Assembly (NCBI GenBank): GCA_029204225.1
Contig: CM055113.1
Span: 7,159,852-7,223,851 of the forward strand
Direction of reading: 5' to 3'
Length of the DNA stretch: 64,000 bases
Origin: Diphasiastrum complanatum
Taxonomy: Eukaryota; Streptophyta; Lycopodiopsida; Lycopodiales; Lycopodiaceae
The notes below the pieces were generated by a model. That model did not search any database. It saw only the letters and a list, made by a program, of their open reading frames with translations, and was not told the origin of the DNA. A program made the translations under genes and the position numbers. Positions 1 through 11,812 of this stretch are shown one piece after another. Each line of letters begins with the position of its first letter. Position 1 is the first letter of the stretch.

Positions 1-450
1 AAATAACAAATATACATCATTCTACACATAGAATTGCAAGCAATCACCAAGATAGTGCACCAATGGATAGTAGAACCCAAAGAACCATGTATAAGCATGA
101 AATGAGATAGAGAAGAGAGAAGATGACTCTCTCCACGAGTTACATCCTTTTATAATAGGTCCAAACCCTATTTGGCCACTTGGCTTTCTCACCAAAATGC
201 TAACCCTACTAATTTTGGGTCTAGATTCAATGTACCCAACTTATTCAAATTGAATCTACTCAAACTCGCATTCTATCTTTCCCACACTTTCAAAAAGTGT
301 TTATTCAAATGAAATTTAAACTAATGAACTTTGAAAAGTCAACCTCTAAGTCTAAAACAAGTTTTGGCCTCAATATGCCAAATGTGTGATGAAACTAGTT
401 AAATCTTTCACAAGAATTTGTACCAGACTTGATATAGCTTTCTGTTTACG
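1..450 (-). mobile_element. possible LTR remnant, reverse strand
   Basis: No coding potential is visible. Read on the minus strand, the segment near 130-165 contains a TATA-like TATTATAAAAGG followed by a purine-rich run, as in plant LTR promoters. Neither border nor a primer-binding site was found, so this is only a suggestion. The segment ends where the Copia RNase H fragment begins. Confidence 0.2.
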
Positions 451-452
451 CC

Positions 453-1060
453 TTGAGCCAATCTTCCAATCATGGCCTTGCACATTGGAAAATGGCAAAA
501 CAAATCCTACAGAATCTGAAGGGTACCCAGAATATGGGATTAACCTACAGAGTTGAAAACGAAGAAAAAGGATTTGAGCTACACAACTACAGTGATGCAA
601 GCTGGGCGAGCTGCAAAGATGACAACAAGTCCATTACTGGAGGATTTACAACAGCGTGCGGAGTTGCAATCAGCTGGATATGCCAAAAAGAAACCTTGGT
701 GGCTCAATCCTCTTGCAAAGCTGAATATGTCACAGCTTCAAAGGTGATGAATGAGTAAGTGTGGCTGCAGATGATACTTGAGGCAATCGGGATACCACAA
801 GAAGGGCCAAGCACGATGATGATGGACTCTCAGAGTGCCATCTATTTGTCCCAGGATCCTGTCTTCCATTCCTAGACAAAACACATACCTTTGAAGTACC
901 ATCACATTTGAGATTTGATCTCAAAAGGAGAGCTTCAGGTCCAGTATATAAAATCTGAAGACATGATTGCAAATTTGCTCACGAAACCACTCGACAAGCC
1001 ACTCTTTGCCAAGCAAAGAAAGGCAATTGGATTAAACGTACAAAGCTGCAAGGTTCAAGA
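453..1060 (+). pseudogene. Ty1/Copia RNase H domain, degenerate 3' end of pol
   Basis: The translation in two frames shows the Copia RNase H core. It has YSDASWASCKDDNKSITGGF (the D of the SDxDWA motif), then AQSSCKAEY (the usual STEAEY region with E kept), then DSQSAIYLSQDPVFHS and TKHIPLKYHHI. It finishes with the family-typical KSEDMIANLLTKPL near 950-995. In-frame stops near 757, 872 and 912 break it. It is truncated on the left at about 450, so the reverse transcriptase and everything upstream are missing. A purine-rich tract (AAGAGGGAG) follows at about 1056-1064, as expected for the polypurine tract before a 3' LTR. Confidence 0.8.
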
Positions 1061-1065
1061 GGGAG

Positions 1066-1760
1066 TGTCAGAAATGGTGAACTCCTGCAACTTTGTCGCA
1101 GCACAAACACGAAGCGAAGGTAGAACAAGAACAATTTGCGACAGTCAACATGCCTTGAATCGAAGCACGAACGATTCGCGAATCATAAACAGACCTCCAG
1201 GACCTCAAACCGCAAAGGGACGCAAAACGAAATATTATAAAGGAGACGAAAAGAGCGCAAGCAAACAAAGGAAATGAAACAAACGAAGGAGAATCTTTCG
1301 CACTGTCAGCTGGCAACTCAACAGGCTTGGAGTCGTAGACTTTACGCCCAGGTGAAACGAGTGGCAACGACGGAGAGTAACTGATTAGTTGATTAGCGCT
1401 AACTAGTCTTGTGATTTCTGCGTTTAGCCAGGTTGTAAACTTCACGCTATGGAGGTATAAACTATCCTCTCTGGATCATAAAGAAAAAAGAGAATAGACT
1501 GTAAGAGACAGAGAGAGAGACGTAGCGAGTAGAGCAAAAAAGAAAAATGCTAAAAACTAAGAGTTGTGCATGAAAGTCTGCCAACGAGCAGAACACGGCG
1601 AAAGAGTAGAGTGTCATTCCGCCAACGAACGAGACACTGACAATCTCGCTCTCTAAAATTAAACTAATAATACAGTCGCTCTATTTTCATGCATCTCCTT
1701 GTCTTGTGATGTCTATGTCTTGATTGCTAGAATAGAATGTGTTTTGTGATGTGTAGTCAT
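1066..1760 (+). repeat. probable 3' LTR of the Copia fragment
   Basis: The sequence begins TGTCAG directly after the polypurine tract that ends the RNase H fragment, which is the normal layout of a Copia 3' LTR. A TATA-like TATAAACTATCC lies near 1455. The right border is not clear and no partner LTR is in the window, so the end is approximate. Confidence 0.35.
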
Positions 1761-1984
1761 GTGTCTAGGTTCCTGTGAAGCTTCCGCGCAAAAGAAAATT
1801 CAAAGACACAAAATTATTCACGAATACGAAAATGAAAACCAAAAAAAAAACAGTTTCGCTTTCGTGACACTGAACAGTTTTTTGCTTCCGTAACAAGTAG
1901 TGCACACATGAGAGAACTACAAGTTGTCTGCTCATTATAGTGGACCATATAAAAACTCAAAAAAGATTGGATCTTTAGCTTGCT

Positions 1985-2300
1985 AGTTAGAGTTACCAAA
2001 GGGAATCAAGGCTCATCTTGTGTTTCATGTAAGTCATATGAAGATGAGTTTACATGAGGGAGATCACCTATGTTCTAATATAAATCTAGATTCATTTGAA
2101 GACTAATCTGAAAGGATTCCTTTAGAGTCTAAAAAGATTTTTGATATGAGGTCCAAGCGATAGCATAATCGGGAGGTTAACGAGCATTTTGGTTCGATGG
2201 AAAGGACATTCTGATGATGAGGATTCATGGGAACTAGAGGGTAATCTAAAGAAGAGTTTCCCTGACTTTAAGTTTTGAGGACAGAACTGAAATAAGGATG
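1985..2300 (+). pseudogene. Ty3/Gypsy integrase C-terminus with chromodomain remnant
   Basis: Reading across frames gives LPKGIKAHLVFHVSHMKMSL, the conserved tail of Gypsy integrase before the chromodomain. It continues about 190 bases later with VRWKGHSDDEDSWELEGNL and KKSFPDFKF, the core and end of a chromodomain (the WKG...W-E pattern). Stops and frameshifts disable it. The rest of this chromovirus is absent. A second fragment with very similar wording lies at 32.3-32.5 kb, so the family occurs at least twice here. Confidence 0.75.
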
Positions 2301-2545
2301 GAAGTATGTTATAGTTAGGGGATGCCTTGGACATAGAGGCATGGCCGACTCATAGCTGTTGCCAACCGATTTATAACTGTTGGTAAATGACATCTTAGTC
2401 TCTTGCGTGCCTCTATATAGAGAGAGTGACGCGGGCTCATTGTACTTACGCATATGATCGCCCATCAATGGAGAAGAGAGAAGCAGTTTGCTAAGCTTGT
2501 GCCATTCATTTTCTTTGTCTGTTGCAGCATTACATCTTATCAATT
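2300..2545 (+). repeat. possible Gypsy 3' LTR
   Basis: This follows directly after the chromodomain remnant, where a 3' LTR is expected. It contains CCTCTATATAGAGAGAG near 2410, a plausible LTR TATA region. Borders and a second copy are not visible. Confidence 0.3.
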
Positions 2546-2559
2546 AATCAAACACACTT

Positions 2560-3265
2560 TGAGAATCATTGTAACTACCTTTGGCAACTAATTGTTTGTT
2601 TCACAATTACATTTTGTACTGAATTTCAGTTTCATACTTGGATTTATAGGTTAATGTTTGACAGGGACTGCTCTAATCAACTATTATGCACATAACAAAT
2701 TCAGACCTGTTAAGCATTCACATAAACCAGAACATGGCTTTCACTTTTTGAAGGAGTATATGTTACTATGATAACGAACTTGTCTGCTGCTCTGATTTGT
2801 TTGCTAATCAGTGATAAAGAGCTAATTCTCTATATACATTGAGAGGAGTTAATTGCCTATTTGATTCTGCCTTGTGGAATATGTATGCTTGTCTCTAATA
2901 GAAAGTTTGCTTATCGTTTATCCACCACCAACTTCATTTTGAAACCTTGACCAAATCATTTCACAATGGTGTTACTGGATGCCAATTTAAACCAATATCT
3001 TTGGATAACCAGTGGTAATTCAACTTTGAATATTATATACCTTACCTCTTCCATTATTTATTTTACACTCATCATCCAAAAGAGGAGATTTATCTCTCTC
3101 TGGGAGAATGATATACCTTTTGTACTACATATTTTAACCAATATAGTGAAAATCTATAACGGCTAGGCTACCACATAACTTGGAGTCGTTTCTAGGGAGA
3201 CGAATCTCGTCTTTTGTGATTTTAGTTGTACCAAGTCTTCCATGAATCTTTGTTCATGTAATGTA
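2560..3265. other. stretch without recognised features
   Basis: AT-rich sequence with only short chance reading frames. I see no coding pattern, repeat or LTR signal that I can support. Confidence 0.5.
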
Positions 3266-3267
3266 TG

Positions 3268-5028
3268 CGCGCAAGGATCAATCAGACGCAACCATTGAAC
3301 AAAAACGGGTAGAACGGGAAAAGCGCTTAGAAGCTTATAGGAAAGCCTGTGATCAGTATCGTCAAAATTTACAAAAATTGCTTGTAAAAGCCAAATTAAC
3401 CCCTCAAGCATTTGATAGTTTATAACCTTTGTAACGTCTCTGTATCATTTGTAAATTCCTTTGAGGAGAAGCTTGCTAATTCGCCAAATCCCTCAAATAC
3501 ATCAGAATCTACATCTTTCGAACACGATTCTGAGTCTAGTTCTGAGAACCGAAATCTACACCCACACCTTTCGAAATCTAGTTTTGATCCAAAGCCTGGC
3601 CCACCACCTAATAATATGGCTAACCCACCACCACCCACATCCACTAAGATCAGATATGATTTCTTCAAAGGATCATCATCTAAGGATGCGGATAGTTATT
3701 TGTCTCAGTTCAAATCTATTACGATAGCCAATAAGGAACACACAGATGAGGATAAGACTCGAATATTACCAGGTCTACTTTGGAAGCAGGCTAGGTTCTG
3801 GTATAGCCATTTGATTCCAGAAATAGCTAAAACAGTTTAGAGAAATAGGATACTCAACTAGACTGTTAGTCTGATTAAATTCTGTAGAAAAAAAGCCAAA
3901 AGAATCACTTAGGAAGTATACTTGTAGAGTCAAAAACTTGATCGGAAAACTAGGAGCACAATACCTTGTGCCCATGCAGAATGTATGGTTTCTTGGCGGA
4001 CTACCTAAAAAAATGGATAGATATTGTTGTCAAGGACTTATGACTTTGTTAGAAGATGCCATAGTGTCTGCATAAAACTATGAAACCTTCAAAATCTATA
4101 GGAGGAGGTGGAATGATAGGAATGTTAGTAAGAAACACAAGCAAAAATGTACGGAAGAATCAAAGTCATCTACTAAAGCAGATTCAGAGTCTGGTTCAGG
4201 CGATGAAGAAGAATCTTTTGACTATTCATCATATTCTTCTTCATCAGAGGAGGAAGAGTCTACATATAGAAAATCAAAAAGTAAAATATCAAATAAGAGA
4301 AAGAGAATGGAGAAATATGAAAAGATAGACCCATCAAGAAAAAGTGAAGAGCTCTTAGCTAAAGAAATGGCAAACTTGAAAGTCCAAATGTCAGACATAA
4401 AAGCTAAACGTAGAAAGCCAAATCTAATGCTAATATATGGTGTAGTAGCTGCGGAAAAGAAGGTCATTCAAAAACCAATTGTCCACATCTGCAAGCTAGT
4501 TATATAGAGGAAGAATTATTCCTCTGTCCTATTAACAGACATGAGGAGGTAGCATATACCACTGTTCCTCCTAATCAGAAGAACTCTACACCAAAGTCGA
4601 GAACTAACCAACAACATACTATTTTGCGTAGAGGAGGAGTGCGAGACTCAACTCCACCACCTAGAATAAGAGGCTCATGCTATAACTATGGAGCACCTGG
4701 ACACTATTCACCAGATTTTACCAAGGAGGGCGTTAGGATATGTACCTCTTTGCGCCAATTGTAAAGGCGAAGGACATGTAATTGGAGGAAGAAAAAAATT
4801 ACCTTCCGAGACCAAATGGCTACGTTGGAAGGACAAAGTAAGAAAAAGATTACTATATCTTGGAAGAAAGATAAGTATGAGGGCGAAACGCCAACTTCAT
4901 CCTCAAGTTATAATTCGGAAGATGAAGATTTCCCTTTTGCAAAGATTGAGGAAGGGGATGAGTGTATAAAATTATCAATACTTTTGTATAGTAATAGAAT
5001 AGAGTATGTAGATAGAGGAAATTGTGGT
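3268..5028 (+). pseudogene. Ty3/Gypsy gag (older element), interrupted at its right end
   Basis: A broken gag reads through several frames. It has a basic N-terminal segment, a Pro-rich linker (PPPPTSTKIRYDFFKGSSSK), and a gag core around 3650-4080 (ADSYLSQFKSI and a WYSHLIPEIAK stretch). An acidic Ser-rich linker follows at 4190-4260, then a lysine-rich segment. A CX2CX4HX4C zinc knuckle is readable at about 4443-4487 (CSSCGKEGHSKTNC). Two damaged knuckles follow near 4680 (CYNYGAPGHYSPD) and 4755 (CANCKGEGHVIGG). Frameshifts and stops are frequent. The coding stretch stops at the LTR that starts at 5029, which suggests the downstream Gypsy element inserted here. Confidence 0.7.
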
Positions 5029-6165
5029 TGTTAGAATATTTTGGTGAAAATTCTTCTAACGGATTCTAGATGCTAAAAGAGCCCAATGGATATAAAGTGA
5101 AGGAATCAAGCCGCCAAACTATATTAAGGAGCGTTGACAAATAATCGAAAAGGAATTCCAAAATCCATATGTACCAAGAATGCCAATAGCAAAAAAGTCG
5201 ACAAGTTGCAGACCGGCCAACGAGCGAAAACAAAGCCCAACACCTCAGCATATTTTATGGCGACGAGAACAAACGCATGGCTGAGTTGGCATAGTGACTT
5301 AGATCTATTTGTAATATAACGTTAGACACCCTTAGAAGGTGCACTGTACTCGTAAGCCAATGGCGCGATCAGTAGAAATAGATCTATAATCCAATGGGCC
5401 TCAAATAAGAAAGGACCCAAAGTAGTTAAAAATGCAATTTGGCTTATAACTTTTTATAATAGTCAAGTTCTTATGGCACATGATTTTTGGGTGAACCAAA
5501 AACCCTAACCTTATCTTTGACTATAAGTAGAGATGTGACACCATTTTGGATTCACTTTTCATTGTCAAGAATAGAGATTGAGAGAGAAAAGAGAAGTCTC
5601 CTCCTATTTTTTCTTACATTGTGAAGCCCTCATTTTTTGCTTGTGTTTGATCGTTGTGGATGAATGAATGTGTTTTTTAATCATGCTATCACACTCTTGT
5701 AAGATCATTAGCTCTTGCCTTCATCCATCTAATACACAAAATCATACATTTGCAAAAAAGGTGTTAGAAATCTCCTTGGAAGTGATCATTAAGATCCATT
5801 AGGTAGGATTTATTTCCATTGCTCCCCTCCCTTGAGAAGATAAGCCTCAAGAGAAGAAAATCTAGAGCTCAAGAAGCCTAGATAATCCGAAAAGCCAAGA
5901 TCCAAGAAGAGAAACGTAGCAAAACCAAAATCCCAAAAAGAGATAGAAAAAGAAAGAAGCCTCACATCCTCATCTAAGTCATTCCACTATTAGTTCCAAT
6001 GCCAAGATTGACACCCTTGGTACTTAGATCCCACCTTAGATCCATAGTTTAATCCTCTTCCCATTGGATCGAAGCCCGTACTACACCAATACTCACTCGG
6101 TTGGAGATCCAAGCCCCTTCTTTGCCCTCTTGATCGCACCGATTAGGGAGGCAAAGGATCCAACA
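5029..6165 (+). repeat. 5' LTR of a tRNA-Asp-primed Gypsy element
   Basis: The LTR starts TGTTAG and ends CCAACA, and a primer-binding site follows six bases later. TATAAGTAGAGATG near 5522 is a good TATA box and is followed by a purine-rich transcribed region. The length, about 1.14 kb, is normal for Athila/Tat-type plant Gypsy elements. I found no matching 3' LTR in the window, so the left border rests on the TG/CA ends and on the abrupt end of the older gag. Confidence 0.65.
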
Positions 6166-6171
6166 TTATTT

Positions 6172-6189
6172 TGGCGTCGTTGTCGGGGA
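6172..6189 (+). promoter_or_regulatory. primer-binding site, tRNA-Asp type
   Basis: TGGCGTCGTTGTCGGGGA matches the complement of the 3' end of plant tRNA-Asp(GUC), including its CCA, with two C-to-T changes. It lies just downstream of the LTR end, where reverse transcription would be primed. Both differences fit C deamination in a methylated, silenced copy. Confidence 0.75.
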
Positions 6190-6329
6190 GGCGGTGCTAA
6201 GCTACTTTTAGATGGGTATTCTATTTGCATTTTGCTTGAAATTTTGTTATATTTTGATAGGTTTATGACTCGCTACAAGTTTTTTTCCACTTTTTCCTTA
6301 CCATCTTGACTTGTCACTGTTTCAGTGTG

Positions 6330-6795
6330 CTGAGAAGACCTCGAGCTCTGTTTTGTGATCTCGGTGTGTCAAAATTTTGACTCGTGTCCTGACTCGCCAA
6401 CAATAGCCTGTGACTCACCAACTCATTTTTTTTTTATTTTTACTCGTCCATTTGACTCGCCATCAGCATAGAGTGACCAGCCGTCTCAGATCTATCATTC
6501 TGGTGATTGACGAGTTATGCCTATTTTTTATTTCCCGTCAAAATTTTCTAACTCACGTCTTGTTTGACTCGCCATCAGTACAGTAGCAAGTGCATCTCTT
6601 GATCTACCTTGCACCAGATCGGCGAGTCAAAGCTTGTCTAACTCGTGCCTTGTTTGACTCGCACCTACTCGCCACTTGCTCCATTTGACTCTCCACTTTT
6701 TCAGATAACTCTGATCATCAATTGTAGTAAGTAGGTAGCTTGGCAAGTCAAAAGGTCTGAGTCGCGTTGTTTAACTCGCCAACAGTGAAAACCAA
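6330..6795 (+). repeat. leader with dispersed GACTCGCC(A) repeats
   Basis: The untranslated leader between the primer site and gag carries many near-copies of TTTGACTCGCCATCAG. Examples are near 6395, 6454, 6568, 6655-6670 and 6776. Spacing is irregular, so this is a dispersed repeat and not a clean tandem array. The rest of the leader up to 7074 is AT-rich. Confidence 0.6.
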
Positions 6796-7074
6796 AAAAA
6801 AAAAAATTGAACATTTGACAATTAAACCCCATCTGCATTTTTCTATTATTTTCATTTTTTCCGAATGTCTTTTAAATTTGCTATGCCACCATACATTCAT
6901 CTAACTTTTATTTTGATCCCGATCTGATTTTGATCTGAGTTCATTTTCATTTCGGTTTGATCCTCATTCAGATCCATCATCTGATCACTCAAACATAGAA
7001 AAGATCTACAAAAATTATTAGAGGAAGAAAAACAAGAAAAAGACCAAAAATAGTCTTATCAACCATTTCATTGT

Positions 7075-8662
7075 ATGTATCTTAGATCTGGTAGGAGATT
7101 ATCCATTCTGGATCCTCCTGATCTTGAGGAATTTGTCAATGTATCCATTGAGATACTCCATGAACCCGTTGACGTAGATCCACCCCTGATGGAAAATCCT
7201 AGGTCGTTTGTATCCCACGCAGTCCGGAACTTCCCTAAGATCGACCTTCCGAGGTTTGATGGCAAGGGAGATCCACGACGATTTCTTCAAATCTACACTC
7301 AAGTGTGTAGAGCCTACAGAGACAACAGCTCACAAGAGCTGTTAAGATATTTCAATCTATGCCTAATCGATATTGCAAAAGATTGGTATTTCAATCTTGA
7401 GATGATTGGAACATCTTACAAAATACATTCATCACGCGCTTCATAAACCATCCGCTTCTTCTCAGATCCATTCGTACAACTTGGACGAATCCGTATGGAT
7501 AAGAAAAACAAGTCCCTATGCGACTATATAGAAAGGATCAAGAAATTGCGTGGTGGATGTGATCCTAATAGCGTCCCAGACCATAGCGTTCTAATGTGGT
7601 TCACAGTAGGACTACCCAAGGAAATCAGGCAAAAAATGAAGCGAAGAGACAAATATGTGTCTTTTCAAGTAGCCTTCGCGGATGCCTTCAAAAGAGTCGA
7701 TGATAGTGAAAGCACTAGTTCAAAGTCTAATAATTCCGATCAAGAGCGAAGACATAGAAAGGAACGAAGACCCAAGCGTAAGGATAAGCTACACGATGAT
7801 GTTTCCGCCTTTACAACTAATAGCATCGATACCATTATATCCACCATAGAGAGGTTGCACATGCAGAGCAATGAGCAGATTAAAAAGCTCACCATTGACC
7901 TTACCACGGTTGTTGATCAGAAGTTGAAAGGCTTGCAACCAGGACCTACCCACACCTATCCAAGTAGAGAATCCACCTGGTGTCCACACTACTCTGGCAA
8001 CCACACAGGAAATGGGTGCCCGCAGTTGAGACAGAGATTAGAACAACCCACTCAATATTGCCATATCTGTAATATGAGCAATCATGACACTAATGAATGT
8101 CGACACACCCTCTTAAACCAAGCAGCCCCTGACCAGCACCAAATCTCATCCCGTTGGCGCAACGACAAGGTGCCCTACCCCAACCACCGCCTACATTGGC
8201 ATTACCACCGATTCCCCCAAGAATCCAAGGCTTAGTAGTGAGAAATCCGCAACCAGCTGCTCAGCAGTTGAACATGGTTGAGAAGAACCCTACTATCCCG
8301 AGGAGGAAGCACAAGACTATGTCCCAGTGCATTTCATAGACAGAGCGAATGGCAACTTAATACCGATCTATGTTAATTATCTTAGAGGTACAAGATTTAG
8401 AGCTCCCATTAAATGTTATGGATGTGGAGAAAATCATAGGATTGTCGAGTGTCCTAACAATCCACAAGACAATTTTGTACCACTATGTTGTGATTGTGGG
8501 TACGGACATCCATACCTAATGTGTCCAATGAGAAAGAAAAAAATAGGAGAGGTCTCTACCCCACTGCACCTAATGAGTGTGGTAGGAGAACCCAAGGCAT
8601 CTACGATGTTGGTATTCATCCAAACTAGATCCCAAAAAATGAAAAGAGAAAGAGCCAACTAA
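7075..8662 (+). pseudogene. Gypsy gag with four zinc-knuckle-like motifs
   Basis: The gag starts with MYLRSGRR and has the core FPKIDLPRFDGKGDPRRFLQ at 7232-7292 and DIAKDWYFNLEMIG at 7369-7410, typical of Gypsy capsid. A frameshift near 7420 moves it to the frame of 7495-8235 (MDKKNKSLCDYIERIKKLRG, then a charged linker). A second break leads to 8327-8662. Cys/His motifs occur in a row. They are CPHYSGNHTGNGC (one Cys replaced by Tyr), CHICNMSNHDTNEC (intact CX2CX4HX4C), CYGCGENHRIVEC and CCDCGYGHPYLMC (both CX2CX3HX4C). Four knuckles is more than the usual one or two. This would be the nucleocapsid part that packages element RNA. Confidence 0.75.
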
Positions 8663-9044
8663 ATCTGCCACTACCGGTCCCGCTAGTGGATCATCCGGTT
8701 CTCTATATATAGGTGAATACCCGAATCTCACAGTTGAGCAAGATAATTTTAGACGCATGAACGAGTGGGTTAAAGAACTTCAAGCCCTAGATCAAGCTAG
8801 AGAGGCAGTCTGAGAGCAAGACAGTCTAAGGGTGATAACGATGAATGGCCTGTCGCTTCCCCCTGCTCCCTAGTGAGTTCGAGATTATTGTAATTCATCC
8901 GTAAAACTGAACAGAATGCGCACGAGCATTCTGGTCTAGAAATCCCTTTCCATAGCAAGGAGGCAAAAAAGGACCATACTGCTATCCTTGTCGATCTATT
9001 GAGAAGTGATGTCAAATCCCTTTAGTCACCCTGCTCAAAACATG

Positions 9045-9880
9045 TCAGAATAAAAACTTATATAGATGGATTAGGCAGAAGTACACCCTACCAATCTGTT
9101 GCCCAAATGTAGAAGTAGAGGAATCACAACCAATCCACCAAGTAGGGGTAGGATGAAAGAAATATGCCAAGCATATAACCATCTCAATCATGCATCGAGA
9201 TTTTTCGTAGAAATCAGCCATAGTCGATGGAGGATCATGAGTGAATATCATCTCTTCCAAGCTTTATCACGAATGATGACTTACTCACATGGTAAGCACT
9301 CCTTTTACGATCCAATTAGCTGACCAATCTAGTGTGAAACCATTAGGCATAGCCAAGGAAGTGCACACCAAAGTAGCCGGAATCCGTTTCGTGCTAGATT
9401 TTGTAGTCTTGGACTTGCCTGAATCTCCCCAATCCTAAAGTGTCCTACTAGGTAGACCGTGGCTAAGAACGTCACAAGATCTTCACGACTGGGGACAGAA
9501 TCGTATCGTCCTACAGAATCACGATTCTACAGTTAAGATCGATCATGATACCTAGATTACAAAATCTAACGAGGAGTCAGACGATGGATGTTGTTGGAGG
9601 AGAATTGTCATACGTGACGATTCACAAACTGATGCTGTAAATTGGATCAAAGCCTTAGCTATGGTTGATTGTCTTCAATTTGATATCTCATCTGCTACAA
9701 AGCGAATGTTGACCGTAGACCCATTCTTTGATGAAGATGATATCCCGATCACGCGACTAGCAGAACCAACGAAGAAATCCAGTGAAGGCCATCAAGACTC
9801 CATTTCACTCTTTATGATGAGCCTAGAGGCTATACCCCAAGAGCCACTACAAGGAGTCTGTAGTGAGACAGAGAGATAGA
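9045..9880 (+). pseudogene. Gypsy retropepsin region, degenerate
   Basis: The frame near 9325-9475 reads VKPLGIAKEVHTKVAGIRF, VLDFVVLDLPE and, after a stop, VLLGRPWL. This is the C-terminal half of a Gypsy aspartic protease (the hydrophobic LGRPWL motif). The catalytic DTG/DSG segment is not recognisable upstream, so the domain is damaged. Downstream coding to 9880 (AMVDCLQFDISSATKRMLTV and an acidic stretch) is probably the protease-RT linker. Confidence 0.6.
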
Positions 9881-10106
9881 AGTCCTTCAGGTGTTCACCC
9901 TGGAGGAAGGTCGAGAATACGAGGACGAAGCCTCAGATATGTAGATTCTCATCGCTTCAAGCCTGTGCCAAAATCCCGAAGTACTAGATCCATGAAAGCC
10001 CCTAGCGAATGAAGGTCTCATCGAAATAGCATAAACCCACAAGACAATGTTGTAGTCGCCAAATGATACTGTAGTTGATATATCCACAACTAGCATCCCG
10101 ATAACC

Positions 10107-10880
10107 ATGAACGATCTCTTGCGAGCATACAGGGATTGGAATCTAACTAAGGATAAAGCTCTTTACAAGCTAGAAGTCTCGTTATGGGATAATAGCATAA
10201 AGATGGTGAAAGATCTGACAACTGATCCACGATCAGAGTCACCGACGCATGCCAAGGGAAAAGAGCCGATTACTTTGGATCCCCCATCTGGAGGCTCTCC
10301 GAAAGGAAAAGCTCCCACCACCTTCACAGATCTGGGTATGAAACCATCTAAGAGCATCACGAAACTTGATCGAGCTTTGAAAAGGATGAAAATCGACAAT
10401 CAGCCAACCACCAACCCACTCCGAGAATGTAAATCCATGTATAAGGCTAAAATTGTTGAGTGGAAGGCTAATAGTGATAAACTAGGGATCAAACCAGAGT
10501 TGATGACCAACCAAAAATTGCATGATAAAATTCGCCAGGACACTGTAGAAGAACCAAAGCCTATGCATGACGTACCACAATACTTCAAGGATTATGAGAT
10601 GGATGAAGTGGTAGTGGTCATGCCCAGAGCTAAGAGAGAACTCGTAGAAGAAACCTCCCAAGGAGCCAACGTTTACGAAGGCTTAGCATGCACAAAAGAG
10701 CTAGATCTAGCTGCGAAGGGAGAGGAAAGTCGTATGGTATCTGTTGGAGAAGACGTAGAAGGAGAAGAACTCGAAGATCTTAAGGCCCTTCTTTGCAAAT
10801 ATCGTGACTGTCTTGCTTGGAATTATGTCGAGCTAAAGGGCATATTGCCAGATGTTCTGGTTCACACCATTCCATTGGTT
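10107..10880 (+). pseudogene. Gypsy pol linker and first residues of reverse transcriptase, truncated
   Basis: The open frame contains a lysine-rich linker and then LEDLKALLCKYRDCLAWNY with ELKGILPDVLVHTIPLV. That is the conserved entry into Gypsy reverse transcriptase. Family resemblance stops at about 10880, before the RT palm, and gives way to the AT-rich 61-bp repeat region. The frame itself stays open to 11126 but reads into repeat sequence there. The rest of RT, RNase H and integrase are missing, so the element carries a large deletion or an insertion at this point. Confidence 0.6.
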
Positions 10881-10899
10881 GTTAATTTTTGTGCATGCC

Positions 10900-11530
10900 A
10901 TTTTTGTGATAAATGTGACACGTGTTCCACTATGCATGCGCCAACCTGTGCATACGTAAATCCGAACAACCAAAAGTGTGCTGTTCAAATGCTTTCTATG
11001 CATTTTATTTTTGAAAAATTCCGACAATTGCTATTCCTTGTTATTTTCGCACATTCTTGCAAACAATCCGCTATTAATTTCTATTCCATTTTGATTTTTT
11101 TTAAAATGCGACACTTTTCAGAATGAGATTTTCGGACATTTCGTGACATTTTATTCTTTTCAAAGAATGCGACATATATGTCGATATGGTTTATTTTTGC
11201 AATTTGTTGTTTTGTTTGTGCGAGAAATGCGACAACATTGAACATCGTGTTTTCTCGCACATCCATGCCATTTTAAATTTTTTCAAAAAAAGTCGAAACA
11301 TGTTCCAATAGTTGTTATTTTCAGAACGTTGTTATTTCAATTTTTCAAAAAATGCGACACTTTCCAAAATGGAATATGCGCACATTTCTGACATTTTTAA
11401 CTTTGCAAAAAACCCGACAAAAATGCACAGAGTTGACAAATATGACTATTTTTTCACAGATTGTGTAGAATTCTGATATTCAAAATTTTCGAGTTCGACT
11501 TTTGCAAACTGTGCGAAATACTTGTTGTAT
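10900..11530 (+). repeat. degenerate ~61-bp tandem repeat array
   Basis: A marker motif, runs of A followed by TGCGACA, recurs at 11107, 11168, 11228, about 11292 (changed), 11353 and 11413 (changed to CCCGACA). The spacing is 60-64 bases. Each unit also carries a CATTTTnnnnTTTCAAAA block just before the marker. Weaker units seem to extend to about 10908 on the left and 11530 on the right. Confidence 0.7.
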
Positions 11531-11812
11531 TTTGTTTTGTTTGAATTTTTCTTTTTAATTTTATTATTTTGATAATTATTTAAAGGACCGATGACCACTT
11601 TCAATTAATACTTGTCCTACTCCACCATTAATACCTCGATTTTTACACTTTCAATTTATTGATTATGTTTTTGTTTTTCGTTTTCTTTTCTACTCTTCCC
11701 CTTGCTATGATCAAACACCTTCGCTACGATCAAATGCTCTTCGCTACAATTTCATATTTCCGTTGGATCTTACTATCTCATAGCTGTCACGCGTTGTTTT
11801 GAAGCTCTTCCA

